Shown in pieces: positions 49,665-58,660 of a DNA stretch of 64,000 bases (its first letter is position 1; every line of letters starts with the position of its first letter). Position numbers and translations under genes: made by a program. Below the pieces are notes generated by a model. The model worked only from the letters and a program-made list of their open reading frames with translations. It had not been told where the DNA came from and did not search any database. Origin of the DNA: Mycolicibacterium tokaiense (GTDB lineage Bacteria > Actinomycetota > Actinomycetes > Mycobacteriales > Mycobacteriaceae); the NCBI RefSeq assembly GCF_010725885.1, contig NZ_AP022600.1:4836001-4900000 (forward strand). The letters are read 5' to 3'.

Positions 49665-50279
49665 TCAGACCCGGATCTTGACGGCCGCGCGCCCCACCAG
49701 GGACAGCAGGTAGCCGAGGCCGACGAATCCGGCGGCCAGGATCGAGACGTTGACGGCCACCTCCGCGGCGCCGATGCGCCCGGCGTCCAGGAAGTAGTAC
49801 GGCGCGCGACGGCCCAGGTTGTTGAGCACCACCACCGCCAGGCCCAGATAGGCGGCGGGGTAAGCCAGCCACGCCAGCGGCTGCCACCACCGCACCCGAC
49901 TCTGGCTGTGCCCCACCAGCAACCAGTCCACGAACGCCAGCGCCGGCACCACCACATGCAGCAGGAAGTTCGCCGGGGTGTACCCGGCACTCATCTCCAC
50001 CAGGTACAGGTTCCAGACCACACCGGCCACCACGACGTAGAGCACCACCGCGCCGCGCAGCCCGACCCGCTGGTCGGCGCGCGGATTCACCAGCGTCCAC
50101 GCGTAATAGATCGCGGCCAGCAGGTTGGCCTGGTAGGTGAAGGTCACGAACCGCCACAGCACCCCGGACCGGGATTGGGACTCGACGTACACCATGGCGG
50201 CCAGCACAGCGACGATGATCGCCGTGCGCAGCACCACCCGGGCGGTCCGGCGATCGGGGAACTGGGCGGTCTCTGTCAC
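49665..50279 (-). CDS. Pr6Pr-family multi-pass membrane protein
   Basis: The 204-residue protein has six predicted helices (first 'VVLRTAIIVAVLAAMVYVES'), with 'VTFTYQANLLAAIYYAWTL' (about 48-66), 'NLYLVEMSAGYTPANFLLHV' and 'APYYFLDAGRIGAAEVAVNV'. This is the layout of actinobacterial Pr6Pr/FAR-17a-like proteins, some eukaryotic relatives of which are fatty-acid-ester hydrolases. The GTG at 50279 is chosen. It diverges from the CYP125-like gene; the shared region holds the KstR-like motif. Confidence 0.8.
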   Translation of the reverse strand: MTETAQFPDRRTARVVLRTAIIVAVLAAMVYVESQSRSGVLWRFVTFTYQANLLAAIYYAWTLVNPRADQRVGLRGAVVLYVVVAGVVWNLYLVEMSAGYTPANFLLHVVVPALAFVDWLLVGHSQSRVRWWQPLAWLAYPAAYLGLAVVVLNNLGRRAPYYFLDAGRIGAAEVAVNVSILAAGFVGLGYLLSLVGRAAVKIRV

Positions 50280-50325
50280 GTCAGGACAAACTCCGGACTG
50301 CGCCAATCGGTTCCCGCGCACTGTC

Positions 50326-50339
50326 GAGAACACGTTTCA
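50326..50339. promoter_or_regulatory. KstR-like box upstream of the CYP125-like gene
   Basis: GAGAACACGTTTCA matches TNNAACNNGTTNNA except the first base. It lies 97 nt upstream of the CYP125-like start and 46 nt upstream of the divergent membrane-protein start, so it could control either. The core 16 bp (50327-50342) are identical to 46732-46747. Confidence 0.6.
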
Positions 50340-50436
50340 GTTCAGTTTTCGCCAACCGGCCACGATGCGCGGATCTGCGGTGTACCAATGCCTTACACGG
50401 CCCCGCGTCACACAGACCATCTCAGGAGAGCGCACC

Positions 50437-51690
50437 ATGGCGACCCCGAACCTGCCGCCCGGCTTCGACTTCACCGATCCCGACCTGAACAGGGAACGCC
50501 TGCCGATCGACGAGCTGGCGCATCTGCGCCGCGTCGCGCCGATCTGGTGGAACGAGCAACCCGATGGAATAGGAGGGTTCGACGACGGTGGCTACTGGGT
50601 GGTCACCAAACACAAGGATGTCAAGGAGATCTCACGGCGCAGCGACGTGTTCTCCAGCCTGGCCAAGACTGCACTCCCCCGGTACCCGAAGGGCTCCACG
50701 GGCGAACAGATCGAAACCGGGAAGTACGTGCTGCTGAACATGGACGCGCCGCACCACACCCACCTGCGCAAGATCATCTCCCGCGGATTCACCCCGCGCG
50801 CAGTCGAGCGGTTGCGCGACGACCTGCACGCCCGGGCGCGGGACATCGTGGCCAAGGCCGCCGCGGAGGGGTCCGGCGACTTCGTCGAACAGGTGGCCTG
50901 TGAGCTGCCCTTGCAGGCCATCGCCGGGCTGATCGGCATCCCGGTCGAGGATCGCAAGAAGATCTTCGACTGGTCCAATCAGATGGTCGCCGACGACGAT
51001 CCCGAGTTCGCCCACCACGATGGCCGCAACTCCGCGATGGAACTCATCATGTACGCCATGCAGCTCGCGGCCCTGCGCGCCGAGGAGCCCGGCGAGGACA
51101 TCGTCACCAAGCTCATCGAGGCCGACGTCGACGGCCACAAGCTCTCCGACGACGAGTTCGGGTTCTTCATGGTGCTGCTGGCCGTCGCGGGCAACGAGAC
51201 CACCCGCAACTCGATCACCCACGGGATGATCGCGTTCACCGAACACCCGGAGCAATGGGAGCTCTACAAGCGGGAACGGCCGGCCACCACCGCGGACGAG
51301 ATCGTGCGGTGGGCCACCCCGGTCACCTCGTTCCAGCGCACCGCGCTGCAGGACACCGAGCTCTCCGGCGTGCCGATCCGCGCGGGGCAGCGGGTGGTGA
51401 TGTCCTACCGATCGGCCAACTTCGACGAAGAGGTGTTCACCGACCCGTTCCGCTTCGACATCCAGCGCAACCCCAACCCCCACGTCGGGTTCGGCGGCAC
51501 CGGGGCGCACTACTGTGTCGGCGCCAACCTGGCGAAGATGACCATCGACCTGATCTTCGGCGCCATCGCCGATCAGATGCCGGACCTGACGCCGCTGGGG
51601 ACGCCGGAACGGTTGCGCTCGGGCTGGCTCAACGGCATCAAGCACTGGCAGGTGGATTACACCGGCAAGCGCGCGACCGCGCTGGTCTGA
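50437..51690 (+). CDS. cyp125: CYP125-family cytochrome P450 (sterol side-chain hydroxylase type)
   Basis: The 417-residue P450 starts 'ATPNLPPGFDFTDPDLNRER' and is close along its length to CYP125A1: 'VLLNMDAPHHTHLRKIISRG', I-helix 'AVAGNETTRNSITHGMIAFT', ExxR in 'DEIVRWATPVTSFQRTALQ', heme loop 'GFGGTGAHYCVGANLAKM' (Cys about 359) and end 'SGWLNGIKHWQVDYTG'. CYP125 enzymes oxidise the terminal carbon of the cholesterol side chain. It is not inside a cholesterol cluster here, so it may be a paralogue. The ATG has AGGAGAG at the right spacing. Confidence 0.92.
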   Translation: MATPNLPPGFDFTDPDLNRERLPIDELAHLRRVAPIWWNEQPDGIGGFDDGGYWVVTKHKDVKEISRRSDVFSSLAKTALPRYPKGSTGEQIETGKYVLLNMDAPHHTHLRKIISRGFTPRAVERLRDDLHARARDIVAKAAAEGSGDFVEQVACELPLQAIAGLIGIPVEDRKKIFDWSNQMVADDDPEFAHHDGRNSAMELIMYAMQLAALRAEEPGEDIVTKLIEADVDGHKLSDDEFGFFMVLLAVAGNETTRNSITHGMIAFTEHPEQWELYKRERPATTADEIVRWATPVTSFQRTALQDTELSGVPIRAGQRVVMSYRSANFDEEVFTDPFRFDIQRNPNPHVGFGGTGAHYCVGANLAKMTIDLIFGAIADQMPDLTPLGTPERLRSGWLNGIKHWQVDYTGKRATALV

Positions 51691-51691
51691 C

Positions 51692-52918
51692 TCAGCCCGG
51701 CGGGATCGGCACGCCCGGCGGCGGCACCGCCCCGGGCGAGACCTGCCATTCGGGCCCGTCGGGACCCGGCTTGAGCTTGTCCTTGAACCGCTCCCACAGG
51801 CTGCGGCGTTCCGGCACCACCGGCGACTGGTACAGCGGGGGCGGCGGCGGTGTGAACACCGACGCCGGCGGTGGGGCAGGTGCCTCCGGGACGTATTCGG
51901 GCACGTACTCCGGGACGTATTCGGGGGCAGCGGCCTCCGGGGGCGGGGGCGGCGGCAACGCCTCGACCGGCGGCAGGACCTGTTCGGCGACGACGGGGGC
52001 GACGGCGGGCGGGGCCGGCGCCTCGGCCGGTGGGGCGGCAGGCGCCGGCGGCGTCGGGCGGGCCTGCGGAACCGCGCGGGTCTGCTGCACCTTCTCCACC
52101 GAGGCCGTCGGCACGGGATCCGGCGCGAGCTGATTTCCCACGGCGACCGACAGCGACACCACAAAGGTGACAGCTCCGGCGACCAGCAGAGTCAGGGGGG
52201 CGGTGACCGGATTGCGCCGCTGGGTGGTGGGCAGCACCGGCACGTCGAAGTCGAAGGGCCCACCGCCGCCGAAGGACACCGCGCCGTCGTCGGCAGAGGC
52301 TAGCGCGGCGCCGTGGGCCAGCGCCAGCTCAGCTTCGGGAGGATTGAAGACCGGCAGCTCCAGCTCGGCTTCCAGGGTGGTTGCGGTGTCACGCAGTCCG
52401 GGCACCGATCCGACCATGAAGAGGCCTTCGGGCCGCGCGTCCTGCGCCAGCGCCGTGCCCACCCAGTCGATCAGGGCGCCCTCGGTGTCGATGGCGTGGC
52501 TGATCAGCACATCCACCGACTCCTCGCCGGCGTCGACCACCGCGAGCGCCGCGGTGTCGGGCTCCACCACACAGAGCGCGGTGCGCTGGTAGCCGATGAC
52601 CCGGCCGATGCTGGTGGCCAATGCCTCGACCGCCTCGGACAACGGAACCGCACTGACCCCGGTGAGGCCGGCGCGCGCCATCGCATCGAGCACCACCGAC
52701 GCCTCCAGTTCGGCGTCGTCGCTCCAGGTGACGCCGATGGACGCCACGAACTGATCGTCGGCCTCGGCCTCGTCCCGGGCTTGCTTCAGCGCAGACCCGA
52801 CCTCGTCGAAGACGTCGTATTCGTCGTGGTCGAGGGTGGCGCCGTCGGCGCAGCGTCCTTCGACCAGCACGGACCGGACGTTGGTCGGGGTCACCGACAC
52901 GCCGAGCACCGTGTCCAT
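51692..52918 (-). CDS. DUF7159-like membrane protein with actin/Hsp70-like N-terminal domain and Pro-rich tail
   Basis: The 408-residue protein starts 'DTVLGVSVTPTNVRSVLVEG', a beta-hairpin typical of mycobacterial DUF7159 proteins, whose first 220 residues have an actin-like pattern ('ALCVVEPDTAALAVVDAGEE'). A single membrane helix follows ('LTLLVAGAVTFVVSLSVAVG', about 255-274). The outer part is Pro-rich with a triple Y-V-P-E repeat ('EYVPEYVPEYVPE') and 'PPPPLYQSPVVPERR'. The role is unknown, perhaps a cell-envelope or septal sensor. The ATG 52918 is chosen; the frame is open further upstream. Confidence 0.7.
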   Translation of the reverse strand: MDTVLGVSVTPTNVRSVLVEGRCADGATLDHDEYDVFDEVGSALKQARDEAEADDQFVASIGVTWSDDAELEASVVLDAMARAGLTGVSAVPLSEAVEALATSIGRVIGYQRTALCVVEPDTAALAVVDAGEESVDVLISHAIDTEGALIDWVGTALAQDARPEGLFMVGSVPGLRDTATTLEAELELPVFNPPEAELALAHGAALASADDGAVSFGGGGPFDFDVPVLPTTQRRNPVTAPLTLLVAGAVTFVVSLSVAVGNQLAPDPVPTASVEKVQQTRAVPQARPTPPAPAAPPAEAPAPPAVAPVVAEQVLPPVEALPPPPPPEAAAPEYVPEYVPEYVPEAPAPPPASVFTPPPPPLYQSPVVPERRSLWERFKDKLKPGPDGPEWQVSPGAVPPPGVPIPPG

Positions 52919-53060
52919 CACATGCAGCTCCCTTCGTGCCCGGGCCGCATGGGAGAGAACAGACCCGGGGTGGCGGAGCCGTGCAACGCCCCGCGCAGGG
53001 GCCTCCGACGAGACCCCCGCCAATTCTCTACCTCATCGACGGCCCGAATGCGAGCCGGGA

Positions 53061-53414
53061 TCAGTGCGCAGGGATGTTCCTGGCGGGCATGGCCGCGATC
53101 AGCGGGGTGTCGACACCCACTGCACCCAAGGTCGCGGCTCCGCCCGGCTCGCCGAGGGCCGCCGCCCGGCCGGGCAGGACCTCCGCGAAGAAGGCGGCGT
53201 TGTCCTGCAGGTGCGCGAGTTCGGAGTCGGGTAGGTCGGTCTCGTAGTAGATGGCGTCCACGCGGCAGGCGATCCGGCAGGCGCCGCAGTCCACACATTC
53301 GACCGGGTTGATGTAGAGCGAGCGCAGCCCTTCGTAGATGCAGTCCGCCGGGCACTCCTGCACGCAGGACTTGTCCATCACGTCGACACACTCGGATCCG
53401 ATCACGTACGTCAT
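53061..53414 (-). CDS. fdxA: FdxA-type 7Fe ferredoxin
   Basis: The 117-residue electron carrier starts 'TYVIGSECVDVMDKSCVQEC' and continues 'PADCIYEG', the 3Fe-4S/4Fe-4S ligand set, then 'ECVDCGACRIACRVDAIYYE' with CxxCxxCxxxC. The last motif has Arg where Pro usually follows the fourth Cys. The tail 'FFAEVLPGRAAALGEPGGAA' and 'GVDTPLIAAMPARNIPAH' matches the FdxA extension of M. tuberculosis Rv2007c as I recall it. It could feed electrons to the nearby P450s. The ATG 53414 is chosen. Confidence 0.9.
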   Translation of the reverse strand: MTYVIGSECVDVMDKSCVQECPADCIYEGLRSLYINPVECVDCGACRIACRVDAIYYETDLPDSELAHLQDNAAFFAEVLPGRAAALGEPGGAATLGAVGVDTPLIAAMPARNIPAH

Positions 53415-53503
53415 GGACACGACGGTAGGAACTCGCCGGGCGTTGCGCGGCCGCCGAAGGTCCCCGTTCGGTGAGACCTTGGTCCTCTCGGTTCTGGGTC
53501 CTC

Positions 53504-54385
53504 TCAGTTCTGCCGGGGCAGCAGCTCGTCGGCAAACCGCGCGACGAACCTCTCGGTGTCGCCCGTACCGGCGCGGATGACGAACTTGGTCAGACCGGCC
53601 TCCAGGTAGCCGTCCAGCTGCCGGTGCAGGGCGGCCCAATCGGCGGCCACCAACTCGGACGGGTCGACGTCGGGCCGGCGGGACCGGATGGCGGCGGCCA
53701 GCCGGTCGGGCAGGGCGCCGTCGAGCACGGTGAGGCTGATGCCGAAGTGATCCGGCTCGATTTCGCGTCCGGCGAGCTGCGCCTCGTGCTCGATGGCTTG
53801 TCGGGCCCGGCCGGCCTCGGCCGGGGTCAGGAAGCTACCCAGCCATCCGTCGGCCAGGCGCCCGATGCGCCGGAACGCTGCGGGCGCCGACCCGCCCAGC
53901 CACAGGTCCATGGGCGCGGCGGGCAGGGCTCCCACGGCGGCGCCGGTGACGGTGAAGAACTCCCCCGCAAAATCCACCGACCTCTCGGTCAACAGGGCAC
54001 GCACCAGGCGCAGGGATTCGTCGAACACGGCAGCCCGACGGCCGTCAGGCACCGTGAAGACATCCCGCTCGGCGGGGGTGGCCGAGCGCAGCCCGAATGC
54101 GGGCAGTACCCGCTTGGGGCCGAGGCTGGCCAGCGACGCCAGCTGTTTGGCCACCAGCACCGGATGGCGCCCGCCGGGCAGCACCGCCACCGAGGTACCG
54201 ACCTTGAGTTCGGTGGTGCGGGCCAGGGCGGTTGCCATTCCGATGAAGGGGTCGACGGCATCGGAGTACACCAGCTCGGAGAACCACAGCGAATCGATGC
54301 CGGCGGCCTCGAGCGCGTCGACGACGGCGGGCAACCGGGCCGCCGGGGTTTCCGGACCGAGGCCGATTCCGAAACGAATTTTCAT
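53504..54385 (-). CDS. LLM-class F420-dependent oxidoreductase
   Basis: The 293-residue luciferase-like TIM barrel starts 'KIRFGIGLGPETPAARLPAV', has 'GIDSLWFSELVYSDAVDPFI' (about 29-48), 'LKVGTSVAVLPGGRHPVLVA' with the non-prolyl cis-peptide region, and 'APMDLWLGGSAPAAFRRIGR'. Such enzymes use coenzyme F420 for hydride transfer and are abundant in mycobacteria. The substrate cannot be inferred. It precedes fdxA on the same strand with an 89-nt gap and diverges from the Rpf gene. Confidence 0.88.
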   Translation of the reverse strand: MKIRFGIGLGPETPAARLPAVVDALEAAGIDSLWFSELVYSDAVDPFIGMATALARTTELKVGTSVAVLPGGRHPVLVAKQLASLASLGPKRVLPAFGLRSATPAERDVFTVPDGRRAAVFDESLRLVRALLTERSVDFAGEFFTVTGAAVGALPAAPMDLWLGGSAPAAFRRIGRLADGWLGSFLTPAEAGRARQAIEHEAQLAGREIEPDHFGISLTVLDGALPDRLAAAIRSRRPDVDPSELVAADWAALHRQLDGYLEAGLTKFVIRAGTGDTERFVARFADELLPRQN

Positions 54386-54479
54386 GAGGCTCTCCGATGC
54401 AGATATGGGTGTTATTGAATTACACTAATGTGACTCGTGATATTCCTGAGATGGCATTAAAGTTATGTGACTGAAATAA

Positions 54480-55001
<522 letters not shown>

Positions 55002-55107
55002 CCGCCGTATCACAAACCGACAAATTCGTTCCTGCGCAGCTATTTCCGACAGTACTGGAATTACATTCTGATATCGATCCCCGCGCCGGCCAGTAGGCTC
55101 GGTCGGC

Positions 55108-56388
55108 ATGGGAATCGCCTCGCGTACCAACGGTGCTCCACCGCCACATGTGCCGCTGGACGACATCGATCTGGGCACGTGGGAATTCTGGGCCGGCGAC
55201 GACGACGCCCGCGACGCTGCCTTCGCGACACTGCGCCGGGAATCCCCCATCGCCTACTTCCGCGAGCACATCAATCCCGACGGCCGCGGATTCTGGGCCT
55301 TCACCACCTACGATGACGTGCACTTCGCCAGCAGACACCCCGATCTGTTCAGCTCGGCGGCCGGCATCACCATCGGTGACCAGACCCCGGAACTGGCCGA
55401 GTATTTCGGCTCGATGATCGCCCTCGACGATCCCCGCCACCAGCGGCTGCGCTCCATCGTCAGCCGCGCCTTCACCCCGAAAGTGGTGGCTCGCATCGAA
55501 GAATCGGTGCGCGACCGCGCCCGCCGGCTGGTGGCCGGCATGATCGAACGACACCCCGACGGCAACGCCGATCTGGTCACCGAATTGGCCGGGCCGCTGC
55601 CCCTGCAGATCATCTGCGACATGATGGGCATCCCGGAGGCCGACCACGACCGGGTCTTCGCCTGGACCAACATCATCCTGGGCTTCGGCGACCCGGACCT
55701 CACCACCGACTTCGACGAGTTCGCCCGCGTGGCAATGGAAATCGGAGCCTACGCGCATGCCCTCGCTGAGGACCGCCGCACCGATCCGGGACAGGACCTG
55801 ACCACCAGCCTGGTCCAAGCCGAGGTCGACGGTGAGCAGTTGACCTCCGCCGAAGTGGCGTCGTTCTTCATCCTGCTGGCCGTGGCGGGCAACGAGACCA
55901 CGCGAAACGCGATCAGTCACGGGGTGCTGGCACTGTCCCGGCATCCCGATCAGCGCCGACAATGGTGGGCCGATTTCGACGCCGTCGCTCCCACCGCGGT
56001 CGAGGAGATCGTCCGCTGGGCCTCGCCGGTGGCCTACATGCGCCGCACCGTCACCCGCGACATCGAGCGCAACGGCGTCCGATTGGTCGAGGGCGACAAG
56101 GTGACGCTGTGGTACGGCTCGGCCAACCGGGACGAGCAGAAGTTCGACGATCCATGGCGTTTCGACGTCCGCCGAGACCCCAATCCGCATCTGGGCTACG
56201 GCGGCGGCGGAGTGCACTTCTGCCTGGGCGCCAACCTGGCCCGCCGCGAGATCCGGGTGGTGTTCGAGGAACTGCACCGGCAGATGCCGGACGTCACCGC
56301 CACCGAGGAACCCGACCGGCTGCTGTCGGCCTTCATCCACGGCATCAAGAAGCTGCCGGTCAGCTGGACGGTCTCAGAGCACCGCTGA
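55108..56388 (+). CDS. cyp124: CYP124-family cytochrome P450 (methyl-branched lipid omega-hydroxylase type)
   Basis: The 426-residue P450 begins 'GIASRTNGAPPPHVPLDDID' and shares long blocks with CYP124A1: 'PELAEYFGSMIALDDPRHQ', 'RLRSIVSRAFTPKVVARIE', I-helix 'FILLAVAGNETTRNAISHGV', ExxR 'EEIVRWASPVAYMRRTVTRD', heme loop 'YGGGGVHFCLGANLARREI' (Cys about 372) and 'FIHGIKKLPVSW'. CYP124 hydroxylates the omega carbon of methyl-branched lipids and sterol side chains. It is the second of three lipid-related P450 genes within 8 kb. The ATG at 55108 matches the family start. Confidence 0.94.
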   Translation: MGIASRTNGAPPPHVPLDDIDLGTWEFWAGDDDARDAAFATLRRESPIAYFREHINPDGRGFWAFTTYDDVHFASRHPDLFSSAAGITIGDQTPELAEYFGSMIALDDPRHQRLRSIVSRAFTPKVVARIEESVRDRARRLVAGMIERHPDGNADLVTELAGPLPLQIICDMMGIPEADHDRVFAWTNIILGFGDPDLTTDFDEFARVAMEIGAYAHALAEDRRTDPGQDLTTSLVQAEVDGEQLTSAEVASFFILLAVAGNETTRNAISHGVLALSRHPDQRRQWWADFDAVAPTAVEEIVRWASPVAYMRRTVTRDIERNGVRLVEGDKVTLWYGSANRDEQKFDDPWRFDVRRDPNPHLGYGGGGVHFCLGANLARREIRVVFEELHRQMPDVTATEEPDRLLSAFIHGIKKLPVSWTVSEHR

Positions 56389-56766
56389 CTTAGGCCCCAG
56401 CGAGGAGCAGAACGACGTCGGCGGCGTGGTGGTTGCCGCGCAGCCGCGGCCGCTGACGGTGTAGGTGAGCCCGGGGACGTAGGGCGACAGGTACACCTGT
56501 GCCGTCACGTTGCCGTTGGAATTGTTGCAGCGGCCCACCTTGCCGGGGGTGGACAGGCAGGCCTGCAGCACCGTGGTCACCGCCGCCGGGCACGCGGCGG
56601 GTTGCATGGTGGCGGTGACCATCGGAGTCCCCGCGACATCAACGACATAGGGCGCGCTGAGCGTGTACGCACACTCTGTCGGCGCAGCCGGTTGTGCCGC
56701 CGCCGGCACACCGGAGAACATGCCCGCCGCCAGCACCGCGGCCACTGCCGCACCACGCCGCATCAT
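56374..56766 (-). CDS. Small secreted Cys-rich protein
   Basis: The 130-residue protein has a signal peptide (about 1-24, 'AVLAAGMFSGVPAAAQPAAP') and a mature part with six Cys ('TECAYTLSAPYVVDVAG', 'QPAACPAAVTTVLQACLSTP', 'GRCNNSNGNVTAQVYLSPYV', 'GRGCAATTTPPTSFCSSLGP'), suggesting three disulfides. It overlaps the CYP124 gene end by 15 nt on the opposite strand and diverges from cyp140. Function not recognised; similar small exported proteins are common in mycobacteria. Confidence 0.75.
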   Translation of the reverse strand: MMRRGAAVAAVLAAGMFSGVPAAAQPAAPTECAYTLSAPYVVDVAGTPMVTATMQPAACPAAVTTVLQACLSTPGKVGRCNNSNGNVTAQVYLSPYVPGLTYTVSGRGCAATTTPPTSFCSSLGPKSAVL

Positions 56767-56835
56767 GCACGGAGCCTATACCGGGACGTCCCGGGTGCTG
56801 GCGGCTTCGGCCACGCCGTGCGTAGCGTGGAGCGC

Positions 56836-58152
56836 GTGAAGCAACGGCTGCACTGGTTGGCGATGCACGGCGTGGTGCGGGTGGTGGCGGGAATGGCCGC
56901 CCGCCGCGGCGATCCGCAGGGGCGGTTGGTGGCCGATCCCGCCGTCCGGGCCGACCCCGTGCCCTTCTACGACGAACTGCGGGCGCACGGGCCGCTGGTG
57001 CCCTGCCGGGTGAGTTACCTGACCGTGGATCACGCTCTGGCACATCAGCTTCTGCGCTCCGACGACTTCCGGGTGATCGTGCTGGGCGCCAACCTGCCCG
57101 CTCCGCTGCGCCGCCTGGAACGCCGTACCCGGTCCGGGATGCTGCACCCGCTGCGGCCGCCGTCGCTGCTGGCCGTGGAACCGCCGGAGCACACCCGCTA
57201 CCGCAAAACGGTGTCCTCGGTGTTCACCACGCGCGCGGTGGGCGCACTGCGGGAACGTGTGCAGCAGACCGCCGATGCCCTGCTCGATGACCTGGCTGCG
57301 GATTCCTCGGCGCCCGTCGACATCGTGGAACGGTACTGCGCTCAACTGCCCGTCGCCGTGATCAGCGACATCCTGGGAGTGCCCGCACAGGACCGCGGCG
57401 CCGTTCTGCGCTTCGGTGAGTACGCCGCGCCCAGCCTGGACATCGGGCTCACCTGGAAGCAGTACCGGCAGGTGGAAGAAGGCCTGGCCGGGTTCAACAC
57501 CTGGCTGAGCGAGCATCTGCAGCGGCTGCGCCGCGAGCCGGGCGACAATTTGATGAGCGACCTGATCCGGGCCTCGGACGCTGAGGCAGCGCTCTCCGAG
57601 GAGGAACTGCGTGCGGTCGCGGGTCTGGTGCTGGCGGCCGGCTTCGAGACAACGGTGAACCTGTTGGGCAACGGTATCCGGCTGCTGATCGACCATCCGG
57701 AGCAACTCGCGCTGCTGCGGGAACAGCCTGAGCACTGGTCCACCGCCGTCGAAGAGGTGCTGCGGCTGGACTCCCCTGTTCAGCTGAGCGCGCGAGTCGC
57801 ATTACGCGACACCGATGTCGCCGGGACCGAGGTCAAGCGCGGCGAGATGGTGGTCATCTACCTGGCCGGCGCCAACCGCGATCCGGCCGTGTTCGAGGAT
57901 CCGCACCGGTTCGACGTCACCCGCCCCAACGCGGGCAAGCACCTGTCCTTCTCCGGGGGCCGGCACTTCTGCCTGGGCGCCGCGCTGGCCCGCGCCGAGG
58001 GTGAGGTGGGTCTGTCGGCGTTCTTCACCCGCTTCCCCGAGGTGGCCGCCGCCGCGGCAGGAACGCGCAGGGATACCCGAGTGCTGCGCGGCTGGGCCTC
58101 GCTGCCGGTACAGCTCGGACCCGCCCGCGCGCGTGCTGCCGTGACGGACTAA
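56836..58152 (+). CDS. cyp140: CYP140-family cytochrome P450
   Basis: The 438-residue P450 starts with GTG at 56836 ('KQRLHWLAMHGVVRVVAG') and matches CYP140A1 (Rv1880c) closely: 'DPVPFYDELRAHGPLVPCR', 'SLLAVEPPEHTRYRKTVSSV', I-helix 'VLAAGFETTVNLLGNGIRLL', ExxR 'EEVLRLDSPVQLSARVALRD', heme loop 'FSGGRHFCLGAALARAEGE' (Cys about 379) and the end 'RRDTRVLRGWASLPVQLGPA'. Length equals the tuberculosis protein. The substrate is unknown. An upstream extension is open in frame but overlaps the divergent gene. Its end overlaps the next gene by 4 nt. Confidence 0.94.
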   Translation: MKQRLHWLAMHGVVRVVAGMAARRGDPQGRLVADPAVRADPVPFYDELRAHGPLVPCRVSYLTVDHALAHQLLRSDDFRVIVLGANLPAPLRRLERRTRSGMLHPLRPPSLLAVEPPEHTRYRKTVSSVFTTRAVGALRERVQQTADALLDDLAADSSAPVDIVERYCAQLPVAVISDILGVPAQDRGAVLRFGEYAAPSLDIGLTWKQYRQVEEGLAGFNTWLSEHLQRLRREPGDNLMSDLIRASDAEAALSEEELRAVAGLVLAAGFETTVNLLGNGIRLLIDHPEQLALLREQPEHWSTAVEEVLRLDSPVQLSARVALRDTDVAGTEVKRGEMVVIYLAGANRDPAVFEDPHRFDVTRPNAGKHLSFSGGRHFCLGAALARAEGEVGLSAFFTRFPEVAAAAAGTRRDTRVLRGWASLPVQLGPARARAAVTD

Positions 58153-58568
58153 CGCACGTCGGTCTGGTGGGGCGCCTGCGTCTGCTGCGGAGTCACGGTG
58201 TCCTGGGCAACGGCGTCGGTGTCCTTGACCCGGGGATCGATGGAGTCGGCGTGCGCACGTCGCTGGTCGAGGTCTTCCTGTGACGACGCCACCGCGCTGC
58301 GGTGCACATCGGCACGGTCGGCCAGCCGCTTGGCCTCGGCGGCTTTGGCTTCCGCTTCCGCCTGTGCGGCACGGGCTTTGGCTGCAGTTTCCTCAGCGAG
58401 CGCTTCGCGCCGACGCACCTGGACACTCTCCTGCTCGACGTCCTCGCGGATCTGTTCGGCCTTGCCGTGCAGTGCCTTGTTGCGCCTGCTGCGGCCCAGG
58501 ATGATCACAGCCGCCAGGATCAGCAGCAGCGCGACGACGGCGACGACGATCCACCCGGTGGTGTTCAT
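58149..58568 (-). CDS. Membrane-anchored coiled-coil protein
   Basis: The 139-residue protein has one N-terminal membrane helix ('WIVVAVVALLLILAAVIILG', about 6-25), a basic stop-transfer stretch 'RSRRNKALHGKAEQ', then a long charged alpha-helix rich in Ala, Glu, Arg and Lys ('ALAEETAAKARAAQAEAEAK') that should form a coiled coil, and a Gln/Thr-rich tail. It resembles small actinobacterial envelope proteins of unknown role. The cytoplasmic or outer location of the coil is not determined. Confidence 0.75.
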   Translation of the reverse strand: MNTTGWIVVAVVALLLILAAVIILGRSRRNKALHGKAEQIREDVEQESVQVRRREALAEETAAKARAAQAEAEAKAAEAKRLADRADVHRSAVASSQEDLDQRRAHADSIDPRVKDTDAVAQDTVTPQQTQAPHQTDVR

Positions 58569-58660
58569 CTCGGTACCTCTTTCGCTCGGTCGGCGGGCCG
58601 GAACGGGTACGGCCCCGTCAATACGGCGGGTTGCCCCGATCGACCTTTGCCAAACCGAGG

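Noticed and set aside
49299..50903. Long open frame on the + strand across 49.3-50.9 kb
   Set aside because: It runs antisense to two genes and then out of frame through the CYP125-like gene; the low-complexity translation shows no family.
53449..53466. DosR-like half-site before the fdxA gene
   Set aside because: CGGGGACCTT resembles one half of the DosR consensus, but the second half does not match, so I do not claim a dormancy-regulon site.
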